Shown here piece by piece: positions 31,105 through 40,057 of a stretch of DNA of 54,404 bases (positions are counted from its first letter, which is position 1; the number at the start of each line of letters is the position of its first letter). The notes beneath the pieces were generated by a model, which did not search any database, had not been told where the DNA came from, and saw only the letters and a list, made by a program, of their open reading frames with translations. The stretch lies in assembly GCA_903938485.1 (NCBI GenBank), contig CAJADF010000035.1:1-54404 (forward strand), written 5' to 3'. A program made the position numbers and the translations under genes. Origin of the DNA: an uncultured Methylococcaceae bacterium. Its GTDB lineage: Bacteria > Pseudomonadota > Gammaproteobacteria > Methylococcales > Methylomonadaceae.

Positions 31105-31905
31105 ATGACTCAAAATAAAAATAATACGATTGCTTATGACCCGTGGCATCATCTAAATCAATTAACACCAGCCAGAATTGGTTTAGGCCGAACAGGCATG
31201 AGTTTACCGACTCGTGCTAATTTAGACTTTCAATTGGCGCACGCCTTAGCAAGAGATTCAGTAAATATCCCTTTAGATTTTAAAAAGTTGCAAAATAAAC
31301 TAGATAACTTAGCTTATATAACTCTACATCTACAAAGCCAAGCTGATAGTCAGAGCACTTATTTACAACGCCCAGATTTAGGGCGCTTACTGAACGATTA
31401 CTCGCTAAACGAGTTAACAGCAAAAGAAAATCTAAATGTAGATGTTGTAATTGTAGTTGCAGATGGCTTGTCATCAAAAGCCATTGAAAACCATGCGGTT
31501 CCTTTTTTACATTTATTAGTGCCTACTTTAAAAGAATTAGACTATCAATTAGCCCCGATCTGTTTAGTTAAACATGGTAGAGTTGCTATTGGAGATGCTA
31601 TAGCCTCACATTACAAAGCCAAATTGTGCATCACCTTAATTGGCGAACGCCCCGGCTTAAGCTCACCCGACAGCATGGGAATTTACTTTACCTATCAAGC
31701 CCAAGCCAATATAAGTACCGATGCAGATAGAAACTGTATATCAAACATCCATGCTAATGGCTTAAGTTATAAACAATCTTTAACTAAGTTACTGTTCTTA
31801 ATAAAGGGTGCAGAGCAACATAAACTCTCAGGAGTTAATTTAAAAGATGAAACCCCTAACACTTCTTTAGAAAATCAATACAGTAACAACTTTCTACTCC
31901 CCTAA
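31105..31905 (+). CDS. eutC: ethanolamine ammonia-lyase small subunit
   Basis: Partner of EutB; it helps bind adenosylcobalamin. 266 residues. Family features: DPWHHLNQLTPARIGLGRTGMSLPTRANLDFQLAHALARDSV, VVVADGLSSKAIENHAVPFL and ITLIGERPGLSSPDSMGIYFTY. The N-terminus lacks the long extension of some homologues. No transporter for ethanolamine is adjacent. Confidence 0.95.
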   Translation: MTQNKNNTIAYDPWHHLNQLTPARIGLGRTGMSLPTRANLDFQLAHALARDSVNIPLDFKKLQNKLDNLAYITLHLQSQADSQSTYLQRPDLGRLLNDYSLNELTAKENLNVDVVIVVADGLSSKAIENHAVPFLHLLVPTLKELDYQLAPICLVKHGRVAIGDAIASHYKAKLCITLIGERPGLSSPDSMGIYFTYQAQANISTDADRNCISNIHANGLSYKQSLTKLLFLIKGAEQHKLSGVNLKDETPNTSLENQYSNNFLLP

Positions 31906-32163
31906 AAATAAGTTAATCAATAACAAACTTTGCAAGCAACCAATATTAATTATGTAGACCCTAGAAATCTTTCAAAAACCCTTTAAACATTTTATGGGTG
32001 CAAAGAAATATTTTAAGCATCTATTTCAATTTATTCCTGCAACAGAAAAATTTAAAACATCCTTAACACAAAACTCTGGACGCCAACTGTATAGAATTTA
32101 TATATAAAAATAAAAATGTAATCCTTATAAATAAAACTTCAGTTATAAAATAGTAAACTCAAC

Positions 32164-33201
32164 TTACCACAATATCTTCTTAAAATAAAAAGCCACATTC
32201 ACCAACGCAATCATCACTGGTACTTCTATTAATGGCCCAATAACAGCAGTAAAAGCTTCTCCGCTGTTAATACCAAAAACAGCTATGGCCACTGCGATAG
32301 CCAGTTCAAAATTATTACTCGCAGCGGTAAAAGCCAGCGTGGTAGTTTTCTCGTAATTAGCACCCACTGCTTTGCCCATTAAGAAGCTAAGCACGAACAT
32401 AATCACAAAATAAATCAACATAGGAATGGCAATATGCAACACATCCAAAGGCAATTGCACGATTAAATTACCCTTAAGAGAAAACATCACCATAATGGTA
32501 AATAGCAAGGCTATTAAAGTCAGCGGACTGATTTTAGGAATAAAGTGTTGTTGGTACCAGGTGTTATCTTTAACTCGAATCAACACAAAACGCGTTAAAA
32601 ATCCGGCAATAAACGGAACACCCAAATAGATAAAGACGCTTTTAGCAATGTCAGTAATAGTTATATCAACTGATACCGCGGTAAAACCAAATAAGGGTGG
32701 CAATAAAGTTATAAACACCCACGCATACACGCTAAAGAAAAAGACTTGAAATAAGCTATTAAAAGCCACCAAGCCAGCCGCATATTGATTATCTCCTTTA
32801 GCTAATTCATTCCACACAATCACCATCGCAATACATCGCGCTAAACCAATTAAGATTAAACCTGTCATATATTCTGGCGTGTCATGTAAAAACACCAAGG
32901 CCAAAGCAAACATTAATACCGGACCAATAAGCCAGTTTTGTACTAAAGACACACTCAACAAACGCCAATCTCGAAACACATCACCAAGCTCTTCATAGTG
33001 CACTTTAGCTAAAGGTGGATACATCATAATAATTAAGCCAATGGCGATAGGAATATTGGTAGTACCCACTGACACGCTGGTATTGAGTGTATTAACTTGA
33101 TTAGGAAATAAATACCCTAAACTAATACCTATAGCCATGGCAATAAATATCCAAAGCGTTAAATATCTATCCAAAAACGATAAGCGTTTTATTTGACTCA
33201 T
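32164..33201 (-). CDS. acr3: arsenite efflux permease Acr3
   Basis: Arsenite exporter of the ACR3 (BART superfamily) type, 345 residues with 10 hydrophobic segments. The conserved functional cysteine in TM4 is in [21 protein letters not shown], and the conserved glutamate of TM9 is in [18 protein letters not shown]. Often annotated arsB, but it is not the E. coli ArsB family. GGAG lies before ATG. Last gene of the leftward ars operon, 11 bases after arsA. The 258 bases between it and eutC hold no gene I can support. Confidence 0.94.
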   Translation of the reverse strand: MSQIKRLSFLDRYLTLWIFIAMAIGISLGYLFPNQVNTLNTSVSVGTTNIPIAIGLIIMMYPPLAKVHYEELGDVFRDWRLLSVSLVQNWLIGPVLMFALALVFLHDTPEYMTGLILIGLARCIAMVIVWNELAKGDNQYAAGLVAFNSLFQVFFFSVYAWVFITLLPPLFGFTAVSVDITITDIAKSVFIYLGVPFIAGFLTRFVLIRVKDNTWYQQHFIPKISPLTLIALLFTIMVMFSLKGNLIVQLPLDVLHIAIPMLIYFVIMFVLSFLMGKAVGANYEKTTTLAFTAASNNFELAIAVAIAVFGINSGEAFTAVIGPLIEVPVMIALVNVAFYFKKILW

Positions 33202-33212
33202 AAGTGTCTCCG

Positions 33213-34985
33213 TTAATTTTTACTGATAGCAAGTTCATGTAGTCGAGCTACACCAATAGGTTCATTTTTTAATAAGGGTACGACGGCATATCGGCTGGCA
33301 TGCGTATTTGCCACAGCGGCAATCTGGGATAATTCATTTTGGGCGCGGCGCTGTAATAACGCTGATTGCACCGGCACAGCTGCAACACTGTTATTGATAA
33401 CCCAAGCCCACGGCTCAATTCCTGCTCTGCATAAATCCGTTTGTAAATTAACCGCTTCTAAAACTGGGGTTGTTTCGGCTAAAGTCACTAATAAGACTTT
33501 GGTTTGTGTTACATCTTGGAGTTGCATCATGGGCGTTAAAACATGCGCTTCTTTATCTACGGATTGTCGATGAACTTCTCTATCATAAGCACCGGTTGCA
33601 TCGAGTAATAACAAAGTATGGCCAGTGGGTGCAGTATCCATCACTACAAATTTCTTGCCTGCTTCGCGTATTATTCTTGAAAAAGCCTGAAACACGGCAA
33701 TTTCTTCAGTACAAGGTGAACGTAAGTCCTCTTCTAATAATGCCCTACCCTTAGCATCTAGATTTGCACTTTGTGCGTCTAAAATACTTTTTTGATAGCG
33801 CAAGGTTTCGGCGTGCGGATCAATTCGACTGACTGTAAGATTTTCTAAGCTACCATTTAAGGTTTCTGAGAGATGTGCTGCTGGATCAGAGGTAGTTAAG
33901 TGTACTTGTAATCCACGCAGTACCAATTCAACTGCAACGGCGGCAGCTAAAGTAGTTTTACCCACCCCGCCTTTACCCATTAACATTACTAAACCATGCT
34001 TATCTTTAGCTATATCATCAACGAGTGCTGACAGGCTTGGGGCAGATAGCGCAAGCCATTGAGTTTCTGGCGCATCATTAACAAGTACCACGTCAGTTAT
34101 AAATAATTTTCTTAAGGCATCTAAGCCGACTAAATTAAACGCCTTCAGCTCTATGCGATCTGCAGGTAATAATTTAAGACTGTCAGGTATATTTGTCATC
34201 GCCAGTTGTTCTCGATCATATAAGGCCAGCGCTAAGTCATCGTGTACAACTGCTTGCTGAGGCAAAATTCCGTTAATGACCAAATATTGCTCAGCGATAC
34301 CAATTAAGGCTAACTCTTCATGAGTTCTTAAAACCTCTCGTAAAGTTGCTTGTTGGGCACGAGCAACTAATACTAAGCGGGTGCGTTTGGTATCTGCTAA
34401 GGCATCAACAGCGGCTTTATACTGACTGCGTTGTTTTTCTAAACCAGCTAAGGGCCCTAAACAAGATGCATCACCTTTACCTGCTTCTAGAAATCCGGTC
34501 CATGCCCCAGGTAATTGTAATAAGCGAATAGTATGCCCGGTAGGTGCTGTATCAAATACGATATGATCAAAATTGGCTGTTAATGCTGAATCAATTAATA
34601 AGGCTGTAAATTCATCAAATGCCGCAATTTCAGTTGTGCAGGCACCCGATAGCTGTTCTTCAATGGTTCTAACCACTGACTCAGGTAATATAGTACGAAC
34701 CGGATCAACAATCCGGTTTCTATAAACTTGAGCTGCCGCTTGTGGATCAATTTCTAAGGCAGATAAATGCGGCACGCTACTAATCTTAGTTATACTGTTG
34801 CCAATTGCAACGCCAAAGACTTGACCTACATTAGAAGCAGGATCTGTACTGACCAACAACACTTGTTTTCCGGCATCTGCCAATTTAATGGCAGAGGCAC
34901 AAGCGACAGAAGTTTTACCTACCCCACCTTTACCGGTAAAAAATAAAAATCGTGGTGGATTATTTAAAAATCTTGGCGTGGTCAT
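33213..34985 (-). CDS. arsA: arsenite-stimulated ATPase ArsA
   Basis: Cytoplasmic ATPase that energises the arsenite permease. 590 residues made of two homologous halves. A1 P-loop [16 protein letters not shown] (near residues 14-29), A2 P-loop [16 protein letters not shown] (near 335-350), and DTAPTGHT in each half. As(III) cysteines in the halves are [12 protein letters not shown] and [11 protein letters not shown]. ArsD lies just upstream, as usual. Pairing with Acr3 rather than ArsB is a known variant. Confidence 0.96.
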   Translation of the reverse strand: MTTPRFLNNPPRFLFFTGKGGVGKTSVACASAIKLADAGKQVLLVSTDPASNVGQVFGVAIGNSITKISSVPHLSALEIDPQAAAQVYRNRIVDPVRTILPESVVRTIEEQLSGACTTEIAAFDEFTALLIDSALTANFDHIVFDTAPTGHTIRLLQLPGAWTGFLEAGKGDASCLGPLAGLEKQRSQYKAAVDALADTKRTRLVLVARAQQATLREVLRTHEELALIGIAEQYLVINGILPQQAVVHDDLALALYDREQLAMTNIPDSLKLLPADRIELKAFNLVGLDALRKLFITDVVLVNDAPETQWLALSAPSLSALVDDIAKDKHGLVMLMGKGGVGKTTLAAAVAVELVLRGLQVHLTTSDPAAHLSETLNGSLENLTVSRIDPHAETLRYQKSILDAQSANLDAKGRALLEEDLRSPCTEEIAVFQAFSRIIREAGKKFVVMDTAPTGHTLLLLDATGAYDREVHRQSVDKEAHVLTPMMQLQDVTQTKVLLVTLAETTPVLEAVNLQTDLCRAGIEPWAWVINNSVAAVPVQSALLQRRAQNELSQIAAVANTHASRYAVVPLLKNEPIGVARLHELAISKN

Positions 34986-35010
34986 GCTTATGCCTTATTA
35001 GCGTGTATTG

Positions 35011-35370
35011 TTAATTGCAAGTCGTGTTACCACTACAACACCCTGATTTAGTCGGTGCATCAATTAAGGGAATACCGGTCCATTTAGACAGTTCAAAACG
35101 ATTAGGATACCGTCCTGCTAAAGCCACTTCACCATCAACCAAAATTAAGGGTAAAGCTTCTGCACCTGAGCGTTCTAAGAAGGCTTTAACAACTGCGTTT
35201 TCTGCAAATACCATCGGTTGCTGTGCCAGATTAAAGCGTTCAATGTGAGCGCCTTTTTCATTTGCCCAATCAACATCTGCAGAAAATCCGACTAATTGCT
35301 GATCCACATCAACACCACAAACACCAGTACTGCAACACAATGCTGGGTCAAATACTTGAATACTTTTCAT
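35011..35370 (-). CDS. arsD: arsenical metallochaperone ArsD
   Basis: Delivers As(III) to ArsA. 119 residues with the thioredoxin-like start SIQVFDPALCCSTGVCG, whose Cys12, Cys13 and Cys18 are the metal-binding set. Further cysteine pairs at the C-terminus (SGCCSGNTTC) match the extra vicinal cysteines of longer ArsD proteins. Lies between arsC and arsA. Confidence 0.95.
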   Translation of the reverse strand: MKSIQVFDPALCCSTGVCGVDVDQQLVGFSADVDWANEKGAHIERFNLAQQPMVFAENAVVKAFLERSGAEALPLILVDGEVALAGRYPNRFELSKWTGIPLIDAPTKSGCCSGNTTCN

Positions 35371-35385
35371 AAATCTGCCTTAAGG

Positions 35386-35865
35386 TTAAGCTAATAAAGG
35401 TCCAATACGATCTAACTCAGCTTTTAAGCGTGCTGGATCATTTTTTAATTCATCTAATGGTAACGCCAAAAATTGCTCAATACGAAATCGCAGAATGCCA
35501 TATGCCGTTTCAAATGCGGCTTTAATTTCGGCTTCGGTACCTTCAAAATGCGCGGGGTCTTCAACACCCCAATGACTGCGTATAGCCGAACCTAAATAAG
35601 CCGGACAGGTTTCATTGGCCGCGTTACCGCACACACTAATCACAATATCGGGAACTAAGGGTAAATCATTCCAAGACTTACTAAAATAACCCTCTATTGA
35701 TATGCCTTTCTCAATCAATAATGCCACCGCGCCACTATTTAATCGCCCCAAAGGTTTACTTCCCGCGCTTAGGCCATGCCAACCTGTTGGCGCTAGATGG
35801 TTAAAAGTGGCCTCACCCATTAGTGAGCGGCAAGAATTACCCGTGCATAAAAAAAGTACATTCAT
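35386..35865 (-). CDS. arsC: arsenate reductase ArsC (LMW phosphatase type)
   Basis: Reduces arsenate to arsenite. 159 residues. The phosphatase loop CTGNSCRS (C-x5-R) starts near residue 7, and a second cysteine pair lies in SVCGNAANETCPAY, matching the three-cysteine thioredoxin-coupled mechanism. HWGVEDPAHFEGTEAEI contains the general-acid aspartate. The C-terminal tail is longer than in the S. aureus enzyme (131). Confidence 0.94.
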   Translation of the reverse strand: MNVLFLCTGNSCRSLMGEATFNHLAPTGWHGLSAGSKPLGRLNSGAVALLIEKGISIEGYFSKSWNDLPLVPDIVISVCGNAANETCPAYLGSAIRSHWGVEDPAHFEGTEAEIKAAFETAYGILRFRIEQFLALPLDELKNDPARLKAELDRIGPLLA

Positions 35866-35884
35866 ATTTTAATTCCTCTAATAA

Positions 35885-36223
35885 TTAATTTTTGGCACAA
35901 CAGTCAGTGGCTATGGGTGCATCAAAACACTGCTCTACTAGGCCTGTGTAACATTCGGCAGTAAGGTAGTTAATCAGATCTTGCATAATTACCAAATTGG
36001 CACGATACCGTTGATATCTGCCTTCTTGAGTTACAGTAATTAAACTCGCTTGGGTTAAAGCTTTAAGGTGAAATGATAAATTAGTCGCAGGCAATTCTAA
36101 CGCTAGAGCAATTTCTCCAGCAACCAAACCATCCGGGGCATGTTTAACCAGGAGTCTAAATACATCTAATCTCACACCGGAGGCTAAAGACTCAAATAAG
36201 ATTGTAGCGAGTTGTTTATCCAT
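35885..36223 (-). CDS. arsR: arsenic-responsive repressor ArsR
   Basis: ArsR/SmtB winged-helix repressor, 112 residues. DNA-binding helices lie in EIALALELPATNLSFHLKALTQASLITVTQEGRYQRYRANL. There is no ELCVCDL motif in the recognition helix region. Instead cysteines cluster at the C-terminus (AECYTG, EQCF, DCCAKN), like the ArsR type first described in Acidithiobacillus. First gene of the ars operon; its upstream palindromes are the probable operators. Confidence 0.93.
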   Translation of the reverse strand: MDKQLATILFESLASGVRLDVFRLLVKHAPDGLVAGEIALALELPATNLSFHLKALTQASLITVTQEGRYQRYRANLVIMQDLINYLTAECYTGLVEQCFDAPIATDCCAKN

Positions 36224-36233
36224 ATTTTAACAG

Positions 36234-36249
36234 TTCAATAATTATTGAA
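36234..36249. promoter_or_regulatory. ArsR operator candidate 1
   Basis: TTCAATAATTATTGAA is a perfect 16-bp palindrome 10 bases before the arsR start. It resembles TTCAA-N-TTGAA-type ArsR sites and overlaps a plausible -10 on the minus strand. Confidence 0.65.
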
Positions 36250-36265
36250 GTATTAAAATATAACA

Positions 36266-36277
36266 TCAATTATTGAA
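36266..36277. promoter_or_regulatory. ArsR operator candidate 2
   Basis: TCAATTATTGAA repeats the core of the 36234-36249 palindrome about 30 bases further upstream. It overlaps the minus-strand TTGATG that could serve as the arsR -35. Confidence 0.45.
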
Positions 36278-36368
36278 CGCTTACAAGAATAAAAAATAGA
36301 TTTGCTAGCATTTATTCAAATTGTGAAGCTAAAAAAATCAACAAGACTAGTAACTAAAACGGTGAAGT

Positions 36369-36398
36369 TTGAGCTTATGAGCAATCATCGGGCATAAT
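36369..36398 (+). promoter_or_regulatory. candidate promoter for the ABC exporter gene
   Basis: TTGAGC (36369-36374), 18-base spacer, CATAAT (36393-36398), 31 bases before the ATG at 36430. Confidence 0.4.
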
Positions 36399-36429
36399 AG
36401 ACGGCTACTTTGATTATTAAGCACAGCAT

Positions 36430-38178
36430 ATGGACATTATCTTTAAAGAATACTGCAAAGTAATTTGGCAAAAAAAGTTTTACTTCTGCATGGCTATGTT
36501 TGCCCTCGCTTGTTCCATAAGTTTAGACCTAACTGCCCCACTCTATTACAAAGCCATAGCGAACGGTCTAGCCCTCCCTTATTCAGATGCAACACTAAGC
36601 CTATTATTGGACAATCTAAAGCATCTCGCTTTTATTTATACTGGCGTCTGGTTTTCTTGGCGTTTACTTGAAATTGCGATTGTGCCTTTGGATGGTGGTG
36701 GTATCAACTTATTAGAAAAGCGCTGTTTTGATGTCTTAAAAAAGCAAAAACATATTTTCTTTGAGAACCGCTTCTCTGGAAGTCTTATAAAACAAGCCAA
36801 CCGTTTTTCAAGATCTTTTGAAATCATAATGGATTGGTTTTTATTCCAATTTTTTATGAACAGCCTAGCTGTGATCATTTCGTTTAGTATTTTTTACCAA
36901 CAACAGCCCCAATTTGCGTTTTATTTTATGTGCTGGGTAATCATGTTTATTACCTGGAATATTGTGTACTCCATTTGGAAAATGCGCTTTGATCAAGCGG
37001 TAGCTGCAGCCGATTCTATAGTGGGTGGCGTGTTTTCGGATGCCATCAGCAATATTTTTGTTGTTAAAAGTTTTGCCATGGAGCAAAAAGAACAAACGCA
37101 TATCAACGATGCCTCTGATGAGGTGTACCGTAAAAAGAAAATTGCCTGGTTTTTTACGTTTTTATCCTTTGCTGTGCAAGGCATTATGACCTTTGGCATT
37201 GAATTATTACTGGTGTATTTAATGATTCAAAAATGGAAAAGTGGGAATTTCGAGATTGGTGAGTTTGTGTTATTCCAATCCATTATGATCATCTTAATCC
37301 AAAGGTTATGGGAGTTTGGACGAAATATTAGAACCCTATTTACGGCCTTAGCCGATGCCTCAGAAATGGCTGAAGTATTTAGGCAAGACGATTTAGAAGT
37401 GGATGCAAAAACTGCTTCAGACCAGACCATTCAACAAGGTGCTATTGATTTTAAACATTTATATTTCAGCTATCACCGAGATCAACAGCACCACATTTTT
37501 AAGGACTTTTGTTTACAGATTAAGGCAGGCGAAAAAGTTGCCCTAGTGGGCCAATCTGGTTCTGGTAAATCAAGCCTCACAAAACTATTATTTCGGTTTT
37601 TAGAGCCTCAACAAGGAATTATTAGTTTTGATGGTATAAATGCCAAAGACTTTACTTTGCAATCTTTGCGTCAGCAAATTTCTATGGTGCCGCAGCAGCC
37701 CGATTTATTCCATCGAAGTATCCGCGACAATATCACCTTGGGAAATACTGTTTCAGAAACTGCACTTATTACGGCAGCCCAACACGCGAACTGTCTAGAA
37801 TTTATCAATGGATTACCAGAAAAATTCGATACCTTAGTAGGAGAGCGCGGCGTTAAACTATCGGGTGGAGAAAGACAACGCATTGCTATTGCAAGAGCGT
37901 TTCTAGAAGATGCTCCGATTGTTGTTTTAGACGAAGCGACCAGTGCCTTGGATTCGTTAACCGAAAAGCAAATCCAAACAGCTATTTTTGATCTGATCAA
38001 AACTAAAACTGCAATAATTATTGCCCACCGACTGTCTACTATTTTAAAAATGGATAGAATTATCGTGTTAGAAAATGGAAAAATCATTGAACAAGGCACA
38101 CATCAAGAATTATTAGCTAATAAAAACAAGTATTACGCGATGTGGCAACATCAAAGTAACGATTTCTTAATAGAATAA
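36430..38178 (+). CDS. ABC transporter, fused permease and ATPase (exporter type)
   Basis: 582 residues. Six transmembrane helices (to about residue 300) are followed by an ATPase domain with Walker A LVGQSGSGKSSLTKLLFRFL, signature [20 protein letters not shown], Walker B IVVLDEATSALD and the switch His in IIIAHRLSTIL. It resembles homodimeric lipid or drug exporters of the MsbA/ABCB type. No cargo or partner gene is adjacent. It is divergent from the ars operon; a link to arsenic is possible but unsupported. Confidence 0.9.
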   Translation: MDIIFKEYCKVIWQKKFYFCMAMFALACSISLDLTAPLYYKAIANGLALPYSDATLSLLLDNLKHLAFIYTGVWFSWRLLEIAIVPLDGGGINLLEKRCFDVLKKQKHIFFENRFSGSLIKQANRFSRSFEIIMDWFLFQFFMNSLAVIISFSIFYQQQPQFAFYFMCWVIMFITWNIVYSIWKMRFDQAVAAADSIVGGVFSDAISNIFVVKSFAMEQKEQTHINDASDEVYRKKKIAWFFTFLSFAVQGIMTFGIELLLVYLMIQKWKSGNFEIGEFVLFQSIMIILIQRLWEFGRNIRTLFTALADASEMAEVFRQDDLEVDAKTASDQTIQQGAIDFKHLYFSYHRDQQHHIFKDFCLQIKAGEKVALVGQSGSGKSSLTKLLFRFLEPQQGIISFDGINAKDFTLQSLRQQISMVPQQPDLFHRSIRDNITLGNTVSETALITAAQHANCLEFINGLPEKFDTLVGERGVKLSGGERQRIAIARAFLEDAPIVVLDEATSALDSLTEKQIQTAIFDLIKTKTAIIIAHRLSTILKMDRIIVLENGKIIEQGTHQELLANKNKYYAMWQHQSNDFLIE

Positions 38179-38241
38179 AGTGGTTATTTTGTTACAATCG
38201 TAATATTTTATTTTTATATCAAAACTTGGAGTAATAACCCA

Positions 38242-38958
38242 ATGGGTAGAGCGTATCAAAACCGCAAAGAATCGATGGCTAAAACGTCTGATTTTAAGGC
38301 GAAAGTTTACAGTAAATATGGCCGAGAAATTTATGTATGTGCTAAAGCGGGTGGCGTAGATCCAGACGGTAACTTAGCATTACGTGGTTTAATAGACCGT
38401 GCTAAAAAAGATCAAGTTCCTACTCATGTTATTGAAAAAGCCATTGATAAAGCCAAAGGTGGTGGCGGTGAAGATTTTGCTCCAGCACGTTATGAAGGAT
38501 TTGGCCCTGGCAATGTAAAAGTAATCGTAGATTGCTTAACTGATAACCCAAATCGCACCTTCGGTGATGTTCGTTTATGTTTTACTAAGACAAAATGCAA
38601 AATCGGAACTCAAGGTGTTGTGAGTCACATGTTTGACCACTCGGCTATTTTAGCTTTTAAAAACGATAATGAAGATATAGTTTTAGAGGCATTATTAACT
38701 GAAGACGTTGACGTATCAGATATTGAAAGTGAAGATGGTAACATTACTGTATTCACACCGCACTCAGAATACTTTAAAGCGAAACAAGCGCTACTAGACA
38801 GTTTCGGCGATATTGATTTTGAAGTGGATGAAATACAGTTCTTACCTAAAGACAGTACGGCTATTAGTGGCGAAGATTTAGAAATGTTTGAGAAGTTTTT
38901 AGGGATGCTTAATGATTTAGATGATGTGCAAAACATTTATCATGACGCTGACTATTAA
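38242..38958 (+). CDS. YebC/PmpR family protein, YeeN type
   Basis: 238 residues. Starts [35 protein letters not shown], then [49 protein letters not shown]. The MGR start rather than MAGHSKW puts it with E. coli YeeN, not YebC. Family proteins have been described as transcription regulators and, more recently, as ribosome-associated factors that help polyproline synthesis. GGAG precedes ATG. Followed by a strong terminator. Confidence 0.9.
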   Translation: MGRAYQNRKESMAKTSDFKAKVYSKYGREIYVCAKAGGVDPDGNLALRGLIDRAKKDQVPTHVIEKAIDKAKGGGGEDFAPARYEGFGPGNVKVIVDCLTDNPNRTFGDVRLCFTKTKCKIGTQGVVSHMFDHSAILAFKNDNEDIVLEALLTEDVDVSDIESEDGNITVFTPHSEYFKAKQALLDSFGDIDFEVDEIQFLPKDSTAISGEDLEMFEKFLGMLNDLDDVQNIYHDADY

Positions 38959-39003
38959 TTTATATCGGTACTAGTTTATAACTGATTAAAAATAGCCTTA
39001 TAT

Positions 39004-39036
39004 AAAAGGTTGTCTAATCCAAGACAACCTTTTTTT
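39004..39036 (+). terminator. rho-independent terminator after the YeeN-type gene
   Basis: 12-bp stem AAAAGGTTGTCT / AGACAACCTTTT with a 6-base loop and seven T residues (39030-39036). Its A-rich left flank could also serve the convergent DUF4870 gene. Confidence 0.9.
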
Positions 39037-39048
39037 ATGATAAAGGAA

Positions 39049-39405
39049 TTAATTACCAATTGATTTATTGTCATTCAAAGCAAACCAACCCAGTGTAATT
39101 CTATATATCATCCATAACGTCGTTATTAATAAAATAAAAAAACCTAAGCCCATATAAAATGTAGCACCCGATAAAGCAAAACCAGCGAGGACTACCCATG
39201 TAGTTTTAATTTGCCAATTAAAATGTGATTCTAACCATGTACCTTGGGCCTCTTTACGACCTATAAAATTGATAATAACCCCAACGATTAATGGCAAACC
39301 AGCCAGCATAAAAGTAAGAGCTTGGCATAGATAAACGGTTGCAACCATTCTTTTAGACGTTGCAAGAGCATCTGCAACGGTATTTACACTCTGTATTCCA
39401 TTCAT
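39049..39405 (-). CDS. DUF4870-like small membrane protein
   Basis: 118 residues with three hydrophobic segments. The pattern matches DUF4870/Tic20-like proteins: an N-terminal helix near YLCQALTFMLAGLPLIVGVIINFIGRKEAQGTWLESHFNWQIKT, then two helices ending TTLWMIYRITLGWFALN. AAGGA precedes ATG. Function unknown. Confidence 0.75.
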   Translation of the reverse strand: MNGIQSVNTVADALATSKRMVATVYLCQALTFMLAGLPLIVGVIINFIGRKEAQGTWLESHFNWQIKTTWVVLAGFALSGATFYMGLGFFILLITTLWMIYRITLGWFALNDNKSIGN

Positions 39406-39467
39406 TATGAATCCTTAATTGTTTATTTAGATGAATACACAACTCATTTACATCTAAGTTGATGCGC

Positions 39468-39650
39468 TTAAAGTAAATAAGCACGTTCGGCTTCTAACCA
39501 ATCGTCTAATTCATGCCCCGGTTCAAAACCTCTTTCTTCTGCTTTAAAGTAAGCTAATTCTGCAATTCTTGCTTCTGCATAAGGCAAACAAATGGTTTCA
39601 TTAATCTGATCTTCTTTAGAGTTTTCATTAATATTATTAGTTGTTTTCAT
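39468..39650 (-). CDS. DUF2934 family small protein
   Basis: 60 residues. The C-terminal half IAELAYFKAEERGFEPGHELDDWLEAERAYLL fits DUF2934, with the conserved region around H-x-LDDWLEAE. GGT lies before ATG. It sits 62 bases before the DUF4870-like gene on the same strand. Function unknown. Confidence 0.78.
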   Translation of the reverse strand: MKTTNNINENSKEDQINETICLPYAEARIAELAYFKAEERGFEPGHELDDWLEAERAYLL

Positions 39651-39922
39651 GATATTACCTCTGATAGATATTTTTAATATAAGGACTAGTGCACGTACCT
39701 TTCTAACAAATAAAATACGCAGACTATTGAATCACAATAAATCATCATTGTATATAGTGACTATTAAATAGTTATATCTACCCTCAATTTATGGTTAAAA
39801 GCATACGAATATAATTTTTTTTAAAATGAATTATGATGCATGCATTAAAAAACAATAACCTATAAAACCAGCGATTAAGCTATTAAGTTTGTAACAAAAA
39901 TTTCTGTTGTATTTTATTTTAA

Positions 39923-39938
39923 ACACTATATATTGTGT
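39923..39938 (+). promoter_or_regulatory. NrdR box 1 upstream of nrdJa
   Basis: ACACTATATATTGTGT fits the NrdR consensus ACACWATATATWGTGT. Located 119 bases before the nrdJa start. Confidence 0.8.
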
Positions 39939-39953
39939 CTAAAATAAATTAAA

Positions 39954-39969
39954 CATCTATATATAGTTT
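39954..39969 (+). promoter_or_regulatory. NrdR box 2 upstream of nrdJa
   Basis: CATCTATATATAGTTT agrees with the NrdR consensus at 12 of 16 positions, including the whole CTATATATAG core. Its centre is 31 bp from the centre of the first box, three helical turns, the arrangement expected for cooperative NrdR binding. Confidence 0.7.
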
Positions 39970-40057
39970 TTTTGCCGTAAACAGCACCCACCCTCTAACA
40001 TGCTGATTTGCGGTTTAATTTAATATTTTCTTACATTAACCCTCGAGATTATTACCT

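Larger units (their letters stand above)
39651..40057. other. 407-base intergenic region ahead of nrdJa
   Basis: Divergent region, AT-rich. Besides the two NrdR boxes at 39923-39938 and 39954-39969, no gene was seen and no cobalamin riboswitch fold was recognised, although the gene it controls is B12-dependent. Confidence 0.5.

Noticed and set aside
31906-32163. Short open frame of 38 codons (31994-32107) between eutC and acr3
   Set aside because: No RBS, no recognisable family, AT-rich intergenic context between convergent genes; too little to call a gene or a remnant.
36430-38178. ABC exporter as part of the arsenic resistance cluster
   Set aside because: It is on the opposite strand with its own promoter-like sequence and has no features of arsenic-conjugate transport that I can see.
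39651-40057. Cobalamin riboswitch before nrdJa
   Set aside because: I looked for the B12 box and surrounding GC-rich helices; the region is nearly all A and T apart from the NrdR boxes.
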